From positions 1,984,001 through 2,048,000 of the forward strand of contig JAHGAU010000001.1 in the NCBI GenBank assembly GCA_019925105.1: a stretch of 64,000 nt of DNA. Direction: 5' to 3'. The DNA is from Niebla homalea. Its lineage: Eukaryota; Ascomycota; Lecanoromycetes; Lecanorales; Ramalinaceae. Numbering within the stretch: position 1 is the stretch's first letter; every line of letters begins with the position of its first letter. Below, piece after piece: positions 21,273 through 33,215 of this stretch. Made by a program: the position numbers and the translations under genes. Under the pieces are notes generated by a model. It was not told the DNA's origin. It searched no databases and saw only the letters and a list, made by a program, of their open reading frames with translations.

Positions 21273-24200
21273 ATGCCCCCACGGGCATCACCATATCCAG
21301 AAGAGGTCGATCGTCATGCACTGTATAATGAGCCACAGCCTCAGGGTGGGACGAGCAGGAGCGTCACAACGACCAATTCCGAGATGAACAGGAAGTCTGA
21401 CAGCTTGGATAGAAGGAAAGCAGACAAACCATTCAACCTTGCACCGAGAACGCCTCATGGCCCCAGGACATCCTCCTTTGATACATCACAGCAACCGCTC
21501 CTCTCAGGAGAGGAGAAGCTATCGAGCAGGATGGGCCAAGCTCGAAATTGGCGATATTGGAGCCCCAAAAGTCCATGGGTATATTCGCTGCCCACTATTG
21601 CAACTGCTACTCTTGCCATCACCCTGTTGCTCTCCATCATTCACGCTTTCGTCACGCGACAATTGGATCCGAAGGGATGCGGCATGTGCTTCTCTTCAAC
21701 GATATACAAAAGATGCACCGATTTCGACACCGAGCACACACGCTTCGCAAGCAAATACTCCTTGCACATGGTCAAAGAAGCGGAATGGGGCGTAGACGAA
21801 GATCCAAAGGTAAGGTTGGCTTATGGAGAATCCTAACGCCCTTCCGTCACTAAGTGTTCACAGGTGAAAGGGGTGCCGATTCTGTTCATACCCGGCAATG
21901 CTGGGAGCTACAAGCAGGCCAGGTGCCTCGAGTTTGAAGCAGCTACTTATTACCAAAATGTAATACAACCTCAATCAGCGTCCCTGAAGAGTGGGACTAC
22001 CAGCCTCGATTTCTTTACCGTCGACTTTAATGAGGATTTCTCTGCCTTTCACGGTCAGACGCTCTTGGACCAGGCGGAATACGTCAACGATGCTGTGGCA
22101 TATATTTTATCCCTCTATCATGATCCTCGCCGCGTGCAGCGCGACCCTGATCTGCCAGACCCAAGCTCCGTGATCTTAATCGGCCATTCCATGGGCGGCG
22201 TGGTGGCTAGGGCCATGCTCACAATGCCGAATTACCAGTCAAACTCCATCAACACCATAATCACCATGTCTGCACCTCATGCGAGGCCTCCAGTCTCTGT
22301 CGACTCGGATCTTGTGTATGCTTATAAGAAAGTCAATGACTATTGGCGGCAAGCGCACCAGCAAAAATGGGCCAACGACAACCCGCTTTGGCATGTGACA
22401 TTGATATCGATCGCTGGTGGAGGACTTGATACTGTCGTTCCATCCGACTACGCAAGTCTCGAGTCCCTGATACCAGACACGCATGGCTTCACTGTTTTCA
22501 CATCAGGAATCCCGCATGTCTGGACTGGTGCCGATCATATCCAGACAACTTGGTGTGTGCAATTGATGAAAGCCGTCATGAGGTCAACCTTTGATATCCT
22601 TGACGTGCACAGACCTGGCCAGACCAAACCCCGATCCGAGCGGATGCGCATCTTCAAGAAATGGTATCTCACTGGAATGGAAGGCACTATCGAAAAGGCA
22701 CTTCCACATCAGGAGGCTTCGACCTTGATGCCACTCCAAAGGGATGCCAGCTCATTCCTAAAGCCTGGCCAGCGTCTTGCGCTCCGGGAGCTCGGACACG
22801 ATCATGGACTGAAAGCATACATGATGCCAATTCCTGGCCATGACCCCCTTTCTTCCACTACATTCACACTTCTGTCTGATCAGTCCTTATCCCAACAGGG
22901 CGAAAACTTTGAAGTTCTGCTATGCAGCACAATTTCCGCCCAGCCCGGTCAATCACCGAATCGCATTTCCATGAGCCTGGATTTCAGCGGAGAAGCTCCT
23001 GGCTCCCCAAGATTGGCGTGCAAAAGCGCAAGCCAGGACATTATCGCCTTACCAGCATCTACACGACTCTCAAGCTATCCCTTCGAGCAGAATACCCCAA
23101 TGTCCTATCTTCAATACAACCTGAGTGACCTAGAAGACTACAGCTACGTGGCCGTCGTTGACAAAGCAACCGAGCATCAGACGGGCTGGCTTCTGGCCGA
23201 GTTCACCAGTGAATCCAAATCGAGCACTGTAGTGAACCTTGGCCTCCAACGACTGCTTAGCTTTGGTCTTCGACATAAGCTGCCCGCTGATCGGTCTTTA
23301 GTGTCGAAGGTCCACGTTCCCGCCTTGCACTCGAGTCTCTTAGCATTCAACCTGCGTCTTGGGCCTCAGACCTGTGGCGACGAGGCTGAACTTTTCACAC
23401 CACTTCTCCGACAATACCTTGACGAACCTCACGAATCCAAATACTTTGTCAACGTCAAGAGTGCCAACATTAGTCTCCATGGCGTTGCGCCATTCATGCC
23501 TCCGCCAATGCGTGCTCAGGCAAAGGCTAACCACGTCTCCCTTCAAATGTGGTCAGATCCTACATGTGATTCATCGGTCAACATGTCACTTGACGTCGAC
23601 ATCGCCGGAAGTCTGGGCAAATTGGTCATGCGCTATCGACTGGTCTTTGCTGCGTTCCCTTTGCTCGTTGTAGCCCTGGTGCTGCGTAAGCAGTTCAGTT
23701 TGTATGATGAGACAGGGATATTCATCACCTTCGCGGAGGCCATGGATTCCTGTTTGTGGTCCTCCATTCCTGCCTTAGTCCTGGCACTGAGCCTTCTGGC
23801 TATATCAATGTCGGCCCCCGATTATTTTCCACCAGCAGTTCAAACGAAAGGTTTCTTCGGTAGCGCAAGCAATAATACCGAGTCTGTGATTGACTTCACC
23901 AAAAACGACCTTCTTCTTGGCTCACAGGATCAGATTTTCTGGGTTCTTGTACCTTTGTTCAGCCTCCTTAGCGTTGGCGTTTGTGTGCTTCTCAATTATG
24001 CAACTCTTGGCTTGACATACCTCTTCTACCTACCCTATAACTACTTAATACTACGACCAGCCTGGGCCAAGATGGAAGATATCAGGTATGTCTCGCCTGG
24101 AGCACTATCCTTTATCAGGTGTTGGCTGACGCAGGGGTAGTGGACGATCCGTTGGCCCTACCTTCTCCCCGAGCTCTCCTCGAAGGCGGCTCATTACAAC

Positions 24201-24815
24201 TTGTATATTACTAATCTTCGTCTCAACCGTCATACCTTATCAATTCGCATTCTTAGACGCCGTTCTGGTACAGCTACTGACGTGTACGCGTGCTTTGCGG
24301 GTAGCGAAGAGTTCCGTAAGTCTTTCCCACAGCTTTTGTTGAGAATGATTTGCTAATCAAGACTTAAGAGCTCACTGGTCTACCACAACTTTTATAATTA
24401 CTCCCACTCCATCCTGGTACTCATGCTCTGGGTCCTACCGATTAACCTCCCTGTCCTCCTCGTCTGGATCCACAACCTCGCCGTCCATTGGCTGACACCG
24501 TTCTCCTTGCACCACAACATCATTTCCATCATGCCCTATCTAATCCTCGTGGAGACGCTCACATCCGGGAAGATGATCCCGCAGCTACACGCCGGTCCGG
24601 CCAGATATGTGACGAATGTCGCTTTCTTTGGCTTGGCAGTCTATGCTGCCATCTACGGTGTCAGCTATGCATATATGCTGCATCACTTTGTCAATGGGGT
24701 ATTTGCTTGGCTGGTAGCGATCCATATCTGGGGAAGTGGAGGAATGGATCTCCAGGGAATGAAGGAGATCTTCGAGGGTGGGGATGGCGAGGGGGATACG
24801 AAGAAGCAACCCTAG
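21273..24815 (+). CDS. BST1: GPI inositol-deacylase (Bst1/PGAP1)
   Basis: Endoplasmic-reticulum membrane lipase that removes the inositol acyl chain from GPI anchors, needed for ER exit and quality control of GPI proteins. Exons 21273-21809, 21864-24085, 24135-24315 and 24369-24815 give 1128 residues; introns are 54, 49 and 53 nt. An N-terminal signal-anchor helix lies at about residues 105-130. The lumenal alpha/beta-hydrolase domain starts with GVPILFIPGNAGSYKQ and carries the nucleophile motif LIGHSMGGVVARAM, serine at about 286, as in PGAP1. The C-terminal half has several membrane helices, partly formed across introns 2 and 3. Length and order fit the fungal family. CSF1, another GPI-related gene, lies about 18 kb further right. 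Confidence 0.95.
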
Positions 24816-25351
24816 CTATTTCTAGCCAGCATCTGGAGAGCAGGGAGGGGGGCCGGGGCGCTGGCGCGTTTGGTCAAATGTAAACTCCTTTATGTCATGT
24901 ATGGAAACATGGCAGGTTGGGAGTTCTCTGTCTGCAAGAGGAGGTCTGTTTCTTGTATATTCTCCCATCTTGGTACCCACTAGTTGGTAATGTTTGTCAA
25001 AAGGAAACGATAACCACTTGTACAATTACAGGGAGAGCCATGGCATTGGAGGAGAATCACAAGAATTCGACTATCAAGCTAGAATCCCCTGGGCTTCACC
25101 TACCATTCTAATGAATTGGTTTGCATTTGACTACCATGTCTGACCGCCTCACCGTAGCAGAGATCATGGCGAGTGGTTGTGCGAAAATTTCAAGCCTTTG
25201 AGACTAGTGGAGTCGTAGAAAATGATATCGAGCAAATAGCAAAGAACCGAACGAGCCCGTCGTTTCATACAGTCTATCCGGCCTACTAGTCATTCCGTCT
25301 TGATCCGTCCTCCCTCCCCCCTTCCTGCGCCTTGGATCCTTCCCTGCACTT
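24816..25351. other. intergenic between converging BST1 and RING genes
   Basis: The 3' flanks of two converging genes. A frame antiparallel to BST1 and extending the first RING reading frame to 25204 is present, but its amino-acid make-up does not look like real protein (see the RING gene). No RNA gene or repeat is seen. Confidence 0.5.
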
Positions 25352-27135
25352 TCATGACCCAGAATTTCTGTTCGACCTTGACCCCAAATTCCTGAACCAC
25401 CCAGCCACTCCACCTCCCCCACTCGAACTGGAAGGCGCCCGGTCCCTCCCGCTATCGTTGCCTCGAGAACTCGATTGCCGTGACGAGTGGTGATGGCGAG
25501 GGTTCCGAACCGAGGATGCTGAGGAAGCTGATGAGACTGGCTGGACCGACGGTGGTGGTTGCGGAGGTGATTGCACGTATGAATGCGGCTCCGGATATGC
25601 GGGATAGCCACCAGGCACGTACGGTTGTTGCATGCCCGGCTGTGTGAAGGGGCTTTGTGGGTGTGAGAGGGGCTGCATCTGGGGTTGCATCTGCGGGGGC
25701 ATGGGGGAATGCGGGCGGCGTTGACCATGCCTGTGTGCGGGCGGAGACCGGGTGGGTTGGTTGATGTCATTCCTGGCTGGGGGGTCGTGGGTGAGGATCC
25801 GGCAGGCGTGGTGGGATGGCGCGGGATGGGTCGTTCGTTATTGTTGGTGCTGCTGCTGCTGCTGGGGGGGTTGGCAGCGCTTTGGCCTGGAGGCGTGATG
25901 CTTTGCCGGCAATGCGGGCAGGTGTCATGTTCCTTCAGCCAAATGCCAACACAAAGCTCGTGAAACCAGTGTTTGCATGGAAGGAAGGTCACTTCGTCTC
26001 CGAGCTCGACATTCTCCATGCAGACGGAGCATTCCGCTTTACCATCAGAGCCCATCATGGTCTTGTCGACGCGCTTCTTGGGTAGAGCTGCTATTGCGGC
26101 CGCAGATGCCGGACCGGGAGCAGATGAACCACCATTTTGCTCCATCATCTGACTAATGATGCGGTCGAGAGCTTCTTGGGTCATAGCGACGTCGCCGTGG
26201 ACGGCATTGGCGGGGTCCAACATGCTTCTTAGAAAATCGAATGGACCGAACCCATGTGGCATTCCTCCGGCTTCATGATGACCTGCTGCTGGTCCCCGTT
26301 CACCCATATTATTCCTGTTTATCTGGGCGAACATGGTCTGCATCAAGGCTTGGATGCCCATCACTGGGGCGTTGGCATTGCCATTGCCGCGAGGCATATC
26401 TTGGGGAAAGATGCGCTCTTCGGCGCTCCATGTATTACGACCTGCTCCAGCATGTGGCGGAGGCCAAGCAGCATGAAAGCTTCTTCGATATCGAGAACCC
26501 TGATTAGGGGAATGTGGTGGGGAGAATGGTGGACGCGGTGAACCGAAAGGGGTCTGTGCGCCGAATGAAGGGCTTGACGTGAAAACGGCGGCCCTAGCCT
26601 GTGGCGGTCCACCAGGGCGATTTTGATTGTTTGCACCCTGCATTAAGCCACCAAAGGCCTGGAAAAGAGTTCCGACAAACTCATCGCCTGGGGGACGGGC
26701 GGCTCTTTGGCCACCTCTTGAGCCGCCAGTCCGAATGGACGTGAAACTTTCAAAGTGAACTCCAGGTGCTGGACTGAATGAGACATGATCGATGTCCTCA
26801 TGATCCGGGTCGGGAGGATCCTCCCAGGGGTAATGATTAAGCATTGGATTTGGCGGTTGATTATGTGGTGATAATGATGGTGTGACAAAGCGATCATGTT
26901 CCGGAAAGTTTGGAAGATCTTCTGAGCGTAGGTCACTACCGGGAGTGATCTGATGAGTCATGGGATCAGCATGGATACGTTGAGTGTCGGGTCTGTGAGG
27001 GCGTACAATCTCCACTGCTTCGCCTTCACATTGAGGACACCTAAGGCCATGCTCGTCGTTGAACCATTGATCTCGGCAAGCATGGCACATGACCATTTCT
27101 CGCTCTGGTGTAGCTGCGGTCGAGCGTGACGACAT
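25352..27135 (-). CDS. RING-H2 E3 ubiquitin ligase (RNF126/115-like), frame broken near 25780
   Basis: Predicted ubiquitin ligase. An N-terminal zinc ribbon (CHACRDQWF...CPQCEGEAVEIV, about residues 17-44) and a central C3H2C3 RING (CSVCMENVELGDEVTFLPCKH, split here as CSVCMENVELGDEVTFLP plus CKHWFHELCVGIWL, about residues 367-408) match the RNF126/RNF115 layout; the ribbon in that group binds ubiquitin or BAG6. Long disordered Gly/Pro-rich linkers join them. After about residue 450 the frame turns into an unnatural Arg/His/Cys-rich stretch that runs to 25204. The frame one base away reads like a proper tail (Pro/Gln-rich, then a GGGGVAGWFRNLGSRSNRN end, stop at 25352). A one-base loss in or near the G6 run at 25779-25784 explains this. 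Sequencing error, real frameshift and ribosomal slippage are all possible. Confidence 0.8.
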
Positions 27136-27916
27136 GTTGACGACGGTGTTGGAGTTTTGTTGATATGTGAAGATGAGAAGGAAGGTGAAGTCAGATCATT
27201 GAAGGCTGGTCTGACGGAGGGAAGAACAAGTTAGATCGGTATATGCAGCTTTATTGTTGCAGAATTGCACATACTGTGGATGACGGATCAAATATTATTC
27301 GAGTCGGTTGAGCAAAGGGATGAAGAAAGAAGAGAAGAAGAGAAGAAAATGTCGTGTCAGACGAAGTAGGGCAGTAGTCGTCACTTGCACAAAGATAAAG
27401 GCCTCTGCCTATCATATCATTAACATCATTATAATAAGGCTGTGCCCCACTGCTCCTCCCAAAGGCGGCGTGGCGTTTGCGTTTGCGGCTCTCTGAAACC
27501 GAGCTTGAAACCGAGCTTAATTGTTTATGCACCCGCTATGCTCACACGTGCTCTCGATTCATCCTGTAATTCAAGACTGGCAATCTATCTGGTTGTATCG
27601 AATTATTCGGAACATGTTCAATCCAAGATCAACCTCACGCTGACCAATAATGGGGCTCAAACTCAAAACCTTCCATGCCTTGTTTCTTCGGCCTTCCAAC
27701 AGTTTCTCCTGCAAGGCATCTTCTAGATCTAGACCTGACAGGCACTCCTTTGCCTACGGCTTACAATGGAACGAGTCTGCCAAGGAGCATTTCCCTCGTA
27801 TTAAGACCTCTGGATGAGTTCACCTTTGGTGACCAGTGGATAAATTTAATGTTTCCCATTAGTCCTGTCCACCCAAACTCCTTGCAGTGTTGTCGCTTCC
27901 CCAACCCTGTCTATCA
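27136..27916. other. intergenic, no gene seen
   Basis: The 781 bp separate the RING gene's start from the FIS1 stop on the same strand and so include the RING promoter. It holds a purine-rich tract (27320-27352) and an exact 12-bp tandem duplication (TGAAACCGAGCT at 27494-27505 and 27506-27517). Short frames present do not resemble proteins. Confidence 0.5.
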
Positions 27917-28586
27917 TCATCTCCGCTTTGCACCCTTGAACAACATACCACCGACAATACCCGCCGCAACCGCCAACCCGCCCACGATGGCGACACCAAC
28001 CATTCCCTCCTTGGCCACTTTGTCATCAATCAAGCCCCTCAGACTTCCTGCCTGCATGTTGGCTGGCTCATAATCCAACAGGATGTCGTTGTATCTTCGG
28101 GCCTCTGCGTAATTTCCAAGCTTGTAATTGCCCAGAGCTAAGTAGTAAAGACATTCTCTTCTTCGTTCTGGCGCAGTGCGGGTTATCTCCGAGAGAAGTC
28201 GAACCCCTTCTTGTTGATCATTTCGGGATGCAGATTTGATGAGTCCCTGTGCAAATCGGTCAGAAGGTCTTCCAGATAACAAGAATTCTCAGGGGGGCAT
28301 CCGCTGCGCTCGCTTGCGTACCCATGCGTAGTTGAATTTGGTCTGTACGCCCACGTAGTGGCCTTCTTTCTGATATTGGGCCCGAAGGACCTGCAATTCG
28401 TCCGCTTTCAAAGGGCTGACAATCCTGGAGTCAGTCTGGGTAGTCTCGTATCACGACAATAATATGCTGTTGACCGACCTGTCTGCATCTGCAGCGTCTG
28501 GTAACCAAGGAGCCATGTCAGCAAGATGGATAGGAGTGTAGGGGGCGCAAGAAGTACGATGACTTACAAGGCAGCTCTGCCCCCAT
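27917..28586 (-). CDS. FIS1: Mitochondrial fission 1 protein
   Basis: Tail-anchored outer-membrane adaptor of mitochondria and peroxisomes that recruits the Dnm1 fission machinery. Minus-strand exons are 28586-28568, 28497-28479, 28415-28322 and 28246-27917; introns are 70, 63 and 75 nt. The joined protein has 153 residues, the family norm. It starts [20 protein letters not shown] and includes [18 protein letters not shown], with the join at TGG|GGA, then the TPR-like helices ([21 protein letters not shown]). The tail has one membrane helix ([20 protein letters not shown]) followed by a short basic end (KGAKRR), which directs mitochondrial insertion. The first two exons are each only 19 nt. 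The long unspliced frame gives a wrong N-terminus. It diverges from SPC24 across 386 bp. Confidence 0.95.
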
Positions 28587-28972
28587 TTTTCTCGAGTGAA
28601 GAGGAGAATCTAGGGAGTGTCACACGTTGTGTCACAGGGAAAATAGGTCGACATAAGTCAAATAGGTAGAATGGCCAGGCAGTCAACTGTTTTGAGTTCA
28701 AGATTTACGCACAGGGATGACGTTGTTCCGCGTGTCTGATCCGCGTGTCGTGGCGGTGGCGGTGCAAGCCTAAATTAAGGTAGTTAAGTCGCGGAGCCGC
28801 TGTCGATCATTGTTTACAACCGGCCTTTACCATTTCTTGCCCTTCAGTTCTGCTTCGCACATTGCGTGTCATACTCTCCTAAGGCATTTGACGAACTACC
28901 AGGTCAAGACAGAATCAAAAATTGACTTGTGCCAGCTTTGTCCATCCGCAGTCGAGCATTTTAACCTCCATC
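28587..28972. other. divergent promoter region FIS1 / SPC24
   Basis: The 386 bp between the two start codons must hold both promoters. GTGTCACAC-type short symmetric motifs occur near 28618-28632. No TATA box is evident. Confidence 0.5.
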
Positions 28973-29725
28973 ATGTTGCTCGACGAGGATCCCGCAGAAG
29001 TGAGCTTTGTCCAGCAGACCGTGACTGGACTTGTCGCTAACGTATACCAAGCTCATACAAGTCACCTTAGCTCACTTCAATACACAGCCAGACAAGATTG
29101 CAATAGGGCGAATACATGAATCACTGTCGAGCCTGCAGCAAGCTCGTCAATTGCGCATTGGAGAAGCCGAGACCTCATTGAAGAGTGAGCATCTCAATCC
29201 TTATTTTGGAACTGTACATGAGGCTTATTGGAGATGCAGAGCTTTCGCGCAACTTGGCGACAATGTCGCAACAGCATAGTGAGACTATGGCAGCAGATAA
29301 CAGCATGGATCATGCTTCGCACATTGTCGAGCTTGATACAAAGAAGTTCCGAATAGCAAAAGCAACCTCGGATCTGGAAATTGAAGGGGAGAGGCTGGAG
29401 AATGAGCTGGAAACGTTGAAAAACCGGTTGCATGATCTGGATGTGCAGGGGGTTGAAGGTGATGAGGCTGCCAAAGCACGCCGAGAGGTCGACGATCCTA
29501 CCATGTAAGACTGCCCAATCGGAAAGCAAACCCTGATGCTGATTACCCTACAGACTGAAGTTGAAAGTGTATCGCTCGCTGGGGATCGATGTCGAAGCCG
29601 ACGGCGCAGGAAACTACAGCAAGGCTGTCATCCACAACAGTGCGAAGGGAGACGTTCACGTGGTCAGCATCGATCCGAAGTTCTCCAGATACTGGTATTC
29701 AAATTATTTCTGGCAGAAAATGTAA
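28973..29725 (+). CDS. SPC24: Kinetochore protein Spc24 (Ndc80 complex)
   Basis: Subunit of the Ndc80 complex; it pairs with Spc25 and docks the complex onto the inner kinetochore. Exons 28973-28999, 29052-29184, 29240-29504 and 29554-29725 (introns 52, 55 and 49 nt) give 198 residues. The spliced protein begins MLLDEDPAELIQVTLAHF and has QPDKIAIGRIHESLSSLQQA, a coiled coil from about residue 30 to 130 (IEGERLENELETLKNRL), and the globular tail LKVYRSLGIDVEADGAGNY, then KGDVHVVSIDPKFSRY, ending in SNYFWQKM. This C-terminal sequence is diagnostic for fungal Spc24 and appears only after the last splice. No single frame shows the protein, so a simple frame search would miss it. Confidence 0.94.
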
Positions 29726-30192
29726 TGATGATGGAAAATACCAATCTAACGATACAGCTTCGAGCTCATTTGGGTTGTCATCCGTGTTTAAGGCGCTCAT
29801 GCAATTGGATCATGTTGTGGACACGATTCATGATGTGATTTGTCAAATGCGAGGCACTTTGACAGCACCGAGCTTGTCCAGAACCCACGTAGACCTTGTC
29901 TGATCCAGATGCAGTAGCGACAATGGAGGCTTCTAGCACTGTAGGCGATCGGGAGAAGGTCGTGGCTTCGATATTGACGTAGGAGATACAACAATAGAAG
30001 ACTTGATAAGAGTCAGACATATGACAGGTATCTTAATTATTGATACAGCCAAGGCGGTAGTTGGAGGAGCGAGGCGGAGGACTCTAAGTTTCGTAGCACA
30101 AACCCCGGAAAATCACTTCCGCCGGACCCTGAAGCCCCTCTAGGCTTGAGGATTTGAAGCTTTTGCTTCAGGTCCAAGTCATCAGTACCAGC
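29726..30192. other. intergenic, promoter of LSB6
   Basis: The 467 bp between SPC24 and LSB6, both on the plus strand. Only short frames on either strand; no RNA gene or repeat noticed. Confidence 0.5.
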
Positions 30193-32585
30193 ATGCCTCG
30201 ACACAGGCCTCCTACATCGGGCTATGCTCGAATAGCCCAGGCAGACGAAGAGTCAGCCTACCTTGACGATTCCGATGACGATGATCCTCGCCGCGCTCCC
30301 CGCACGCTTTCGAGTCCATCAGCTCCTCGATACGCCCCTATTCAACCACAGCCTCATGGACACATGCACGCAGACCCCCCACAATCGCATTCTAAGCATT
30401 CACGAAGATCGAGTACAGGTCGACGGCGGCTAAGGAGAAGCTCTTCTGGGGTGGACATCAAGGCCATCAATGCAAGACTCGAGCGGTGGGCTGAGGAAAT
30501 AGCATCCAAATTCAAAATCAACAGGATCAAGGGCAAGACACAAGAGGAGGAGCAACTTGAAATAAAGCATACAGTCTTTCAAGCTCCTGAAGGTCTGCGA
30601 CCTGCCAGTGCAGGGACTCTGGCCTCAGATCTGACTGACGGTTTGGGTGACCGCATGACCAAGATTGGCTTCGACGATGTCGTCGAAAGTGTCAAGCTTG
30701 CCATTGAGCTGGGGGTTCACCCCAAAATGATATCGCAAGGAAGCTCAGGCAGCTACTTCGCACGCAACACTGATGGCAAGGTCGTTGGTGTATTCAAGCC
30801 CAAGGACGAAGAACCGTACGCTTCACGAAATCCTAAATGGACCAAGTGGATACACCGAAATCTGTTCCCATGTTTCTTTGGTCGAGCATGTTTGATACCC
30901 AATCTTTCTTATGTTTCGGAAGCGGCGGCGTATGTGTTGGATAGCAGGTTACGAACTAATTTGGTCCCTTACACGGATATTGTGTACCTATCATCGAAAA
31001 GCTTCTATTACGATTTCTGGGATAGAGCAGCTTATTACAGAAATCGGAAACCACTGCCATCGAAAGTCGGGAGCTTTCAAGTATTCCTTAAAGGATTCAA
31101 GGATGCAAACCTCTTTTTGCGCGACAACCCATGGCCTGATCAGATAAATTCGGGCTTTCGACCAGAAGATGCACCTCGGTGGAGGAGAAAACCCTGGACA
31201 GAGACATGTAGGCCAGGCAGTGCTGCATCGGGAGAGGAACAAGATGTACGAGATGAAGTGCGGTCAATGACAGGGCATGAGGGTACAGATGCGCAAAGCA
31301 ATAGATTCACTTGGACGGATGGTATCAAGCAATCATTTCGGGAAGAATTGGAAAAGCTTGTCATCTTAGACTACATAATGAGGAATACCGATCGCGGTCT
31401 TGACAATTGGATGGTCAGGGTCAATGAAGACACCCAAGAGGTCTCGATAGTTGCAGAGCCTCCGCAGCTGAACGGGGACCTGGACGAACACCCGGAGCCG
31501 ATGAGGAGGCAGGATGGCGGCTTCTCTAGAAAAGCAAGCGATTCACCTTACAAGAAACAGGAAGCCATGTCGACGAAGAACAGGTCGAGGACGCCTCCCC
31601 ACAAGGACGAATCGAAAAGATCCATATCATTAGGAGCGATTGACAATAGCCTGTCATGGCCGTGGAAGCACCCAGATGCTGTAAGCAAAACCACAGTCTC
31701 GCTTGGATGATGGCTGATGAACATTAGTGGCGGAGCTTCCCCTTTGGCTGGCTGTTCCTACCAGTCTCGCTCATTGGGGAGCCCTTCTCACAGAAGACTC
31801 GCGCTCACTTCCTACCATTACTAACTTCCACTCAATGGTGGAGCGAAACACAACTGTCCTTGCGGAGGACATTCAGCCAGGATTCAGATTTTAAGGAGCG
31901 AATGTTCGCGCGACAGATTGCAGTCATGAAAGGCCAGGCGTGGAACGTTGTTGAGACGCTTAAGACTCCGGATCACGGGCCTCTGGAGTTGACACGGCGG
32001 ACTCGGGTTTGCGTCTGGGATGATTTAGTAGACATCCCAGTCGCTATACCCTTGAGAGTGCCTTCAGCTGAGATGCGCCGGCGGAGAGATAAGGACATTA
32101 GAAGAAGCGTGGAGCAAGAAGAGATGGACATCAGTGCGGCAAACGCAGCGTCGTCACAGCCTCAGACGGATCTTTTGGGATCACCGACTACTGATCTACC
32201 CAACCCCAACCGTTTTGATCTGTCGAGGAACAATAGCACTTCCGACCTTGGACAATTGCTTGGACCGGACTCCCCAGCGACCATTGACGGGCCTTCCTTT
32301 GATCACAAGGTGGAACTGGAAGACACCAAAGCGATGCACAATGCGACGAGACCTACTGCATCAAGATCGAAGACCAGGTTGAGCTACGAAGACAGTAAAA
32401 GAGGCGGACGCCGACGGTACTCAACCTCGGGGCGTTACGGCAACATGCTTTTGAATGATGTCGACGATTTAGAAGGTGACTTGGGATATTCAGCCGCCCA
32501 AGGGATGGAAGGCAACCAACGGAAAGTGATTGTGGAACGGCTTGAGACAGTGAAAAGCAAGAACCCAGTCTTCACCTGGTGTTAG
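30193..32585 (+). CDS. LSB6: Type II phosphatidylinositol 4-kinase
   Basis: Membrane-associated kinase that makes PI4P on endosomes, vacuole and plasma membrane. Exons 30193-31680 and 31728-32585 with a 47-nt intron (GTAAGC...CATTAG) encode 781 residues. The ATG at 30193 is the first in frame. The disordered N-terminus is basic and Ser-rich. The catalytic core starts with the glycine-rich SQGSSGSYFARNTDGKVVG and VFKPKDEEPYASRNPKW, includes GRACLIPNLSYVSEAAAYVLD, the QVFLKGFKDANLFLR segment, and the catalytic DYIMRNTDRGLDNWMVR. The half after the intron begins WRSFPFGWLFLPVSLIGEPF and ends with the helical region typical of the family. A disordered insert of about 80 residues lies just before the intron. 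Intron position and flanks restore the expected WKHPDAWRSFPFGW. Confidence 0.94.
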
Positions 32586-33215
32586 ATATATCTATACAAT
32601 GACATATCTCCAATAATCTCCACAACCATACAAGAATTCATTTTGGCCGAGTCAAAACCATACCCATCCTAATCATATCATTCGGAACTACTTTTAATTT
32701 CAAGCAATACCTTGTCCAAGCCCCAGCGAGTTGCAGTCTTGGTCGAAGCTGCGCATCTCGTAGGCTTCACTGTCCCTGTAGGTAATTGACGAAGACGCAG
32801 ACTTGTTATGACGCGCGTTAGCATCCTTGCATCTTAAGAAAAAAGCAGGCTAGTGGTAGAAGGATGGGCTCGGTCCGTCAAGGCCTAACGTGACTTACCT
32901 TATGTAAGAGAGTCTCATCCACGCGATGACGGGGTGACTAATGCAGCCAATGCAGCCATACCATAGGAGTCGGTATTCGTCCATTCGGGTATCGAAAATC
33001 ATCCTTCTCGACATCGTCTGGAAAGTCTGCACCTTACATGCTGTATATAGACCGTCCTGCGACTACCCGATCCACACTCGCTTCCCCCGGAAAGAGCCGC
33101 AGATAACACCCATTCACTCTGAGCATGTGACCCCCGCCCACCTTGTCTGCATAATGAACTCCAAAACCTCAACTTGCAGAGCTTTCTACCTTCTCTCTAC
33201 AACAACCGCGATGAA
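32586..33215. other. intergenic, promoter of the SNF2-family gene
   Basis: The 630 bp contain a GTATATAG TATA-like motif near 33042-33049, about 170 bp upstream of the next ATG, and short frames without family resemblance. Confidence 0.45.

Noticed and set aside
25204..25778. Extension of the RING gene's first frame to 25204
   Set aside because: Its residue make-up (Arg, His, Cys-rich, no domain) is that of an off-frame reading, while the neighbouring frame reads as a normal tail.
27675..28073. 132-codon plus-strand open frame over FIS1
   Set aside because: Opposite the FIS1 last exon; the FIS1 strand has a complete family match including the tail anchor.
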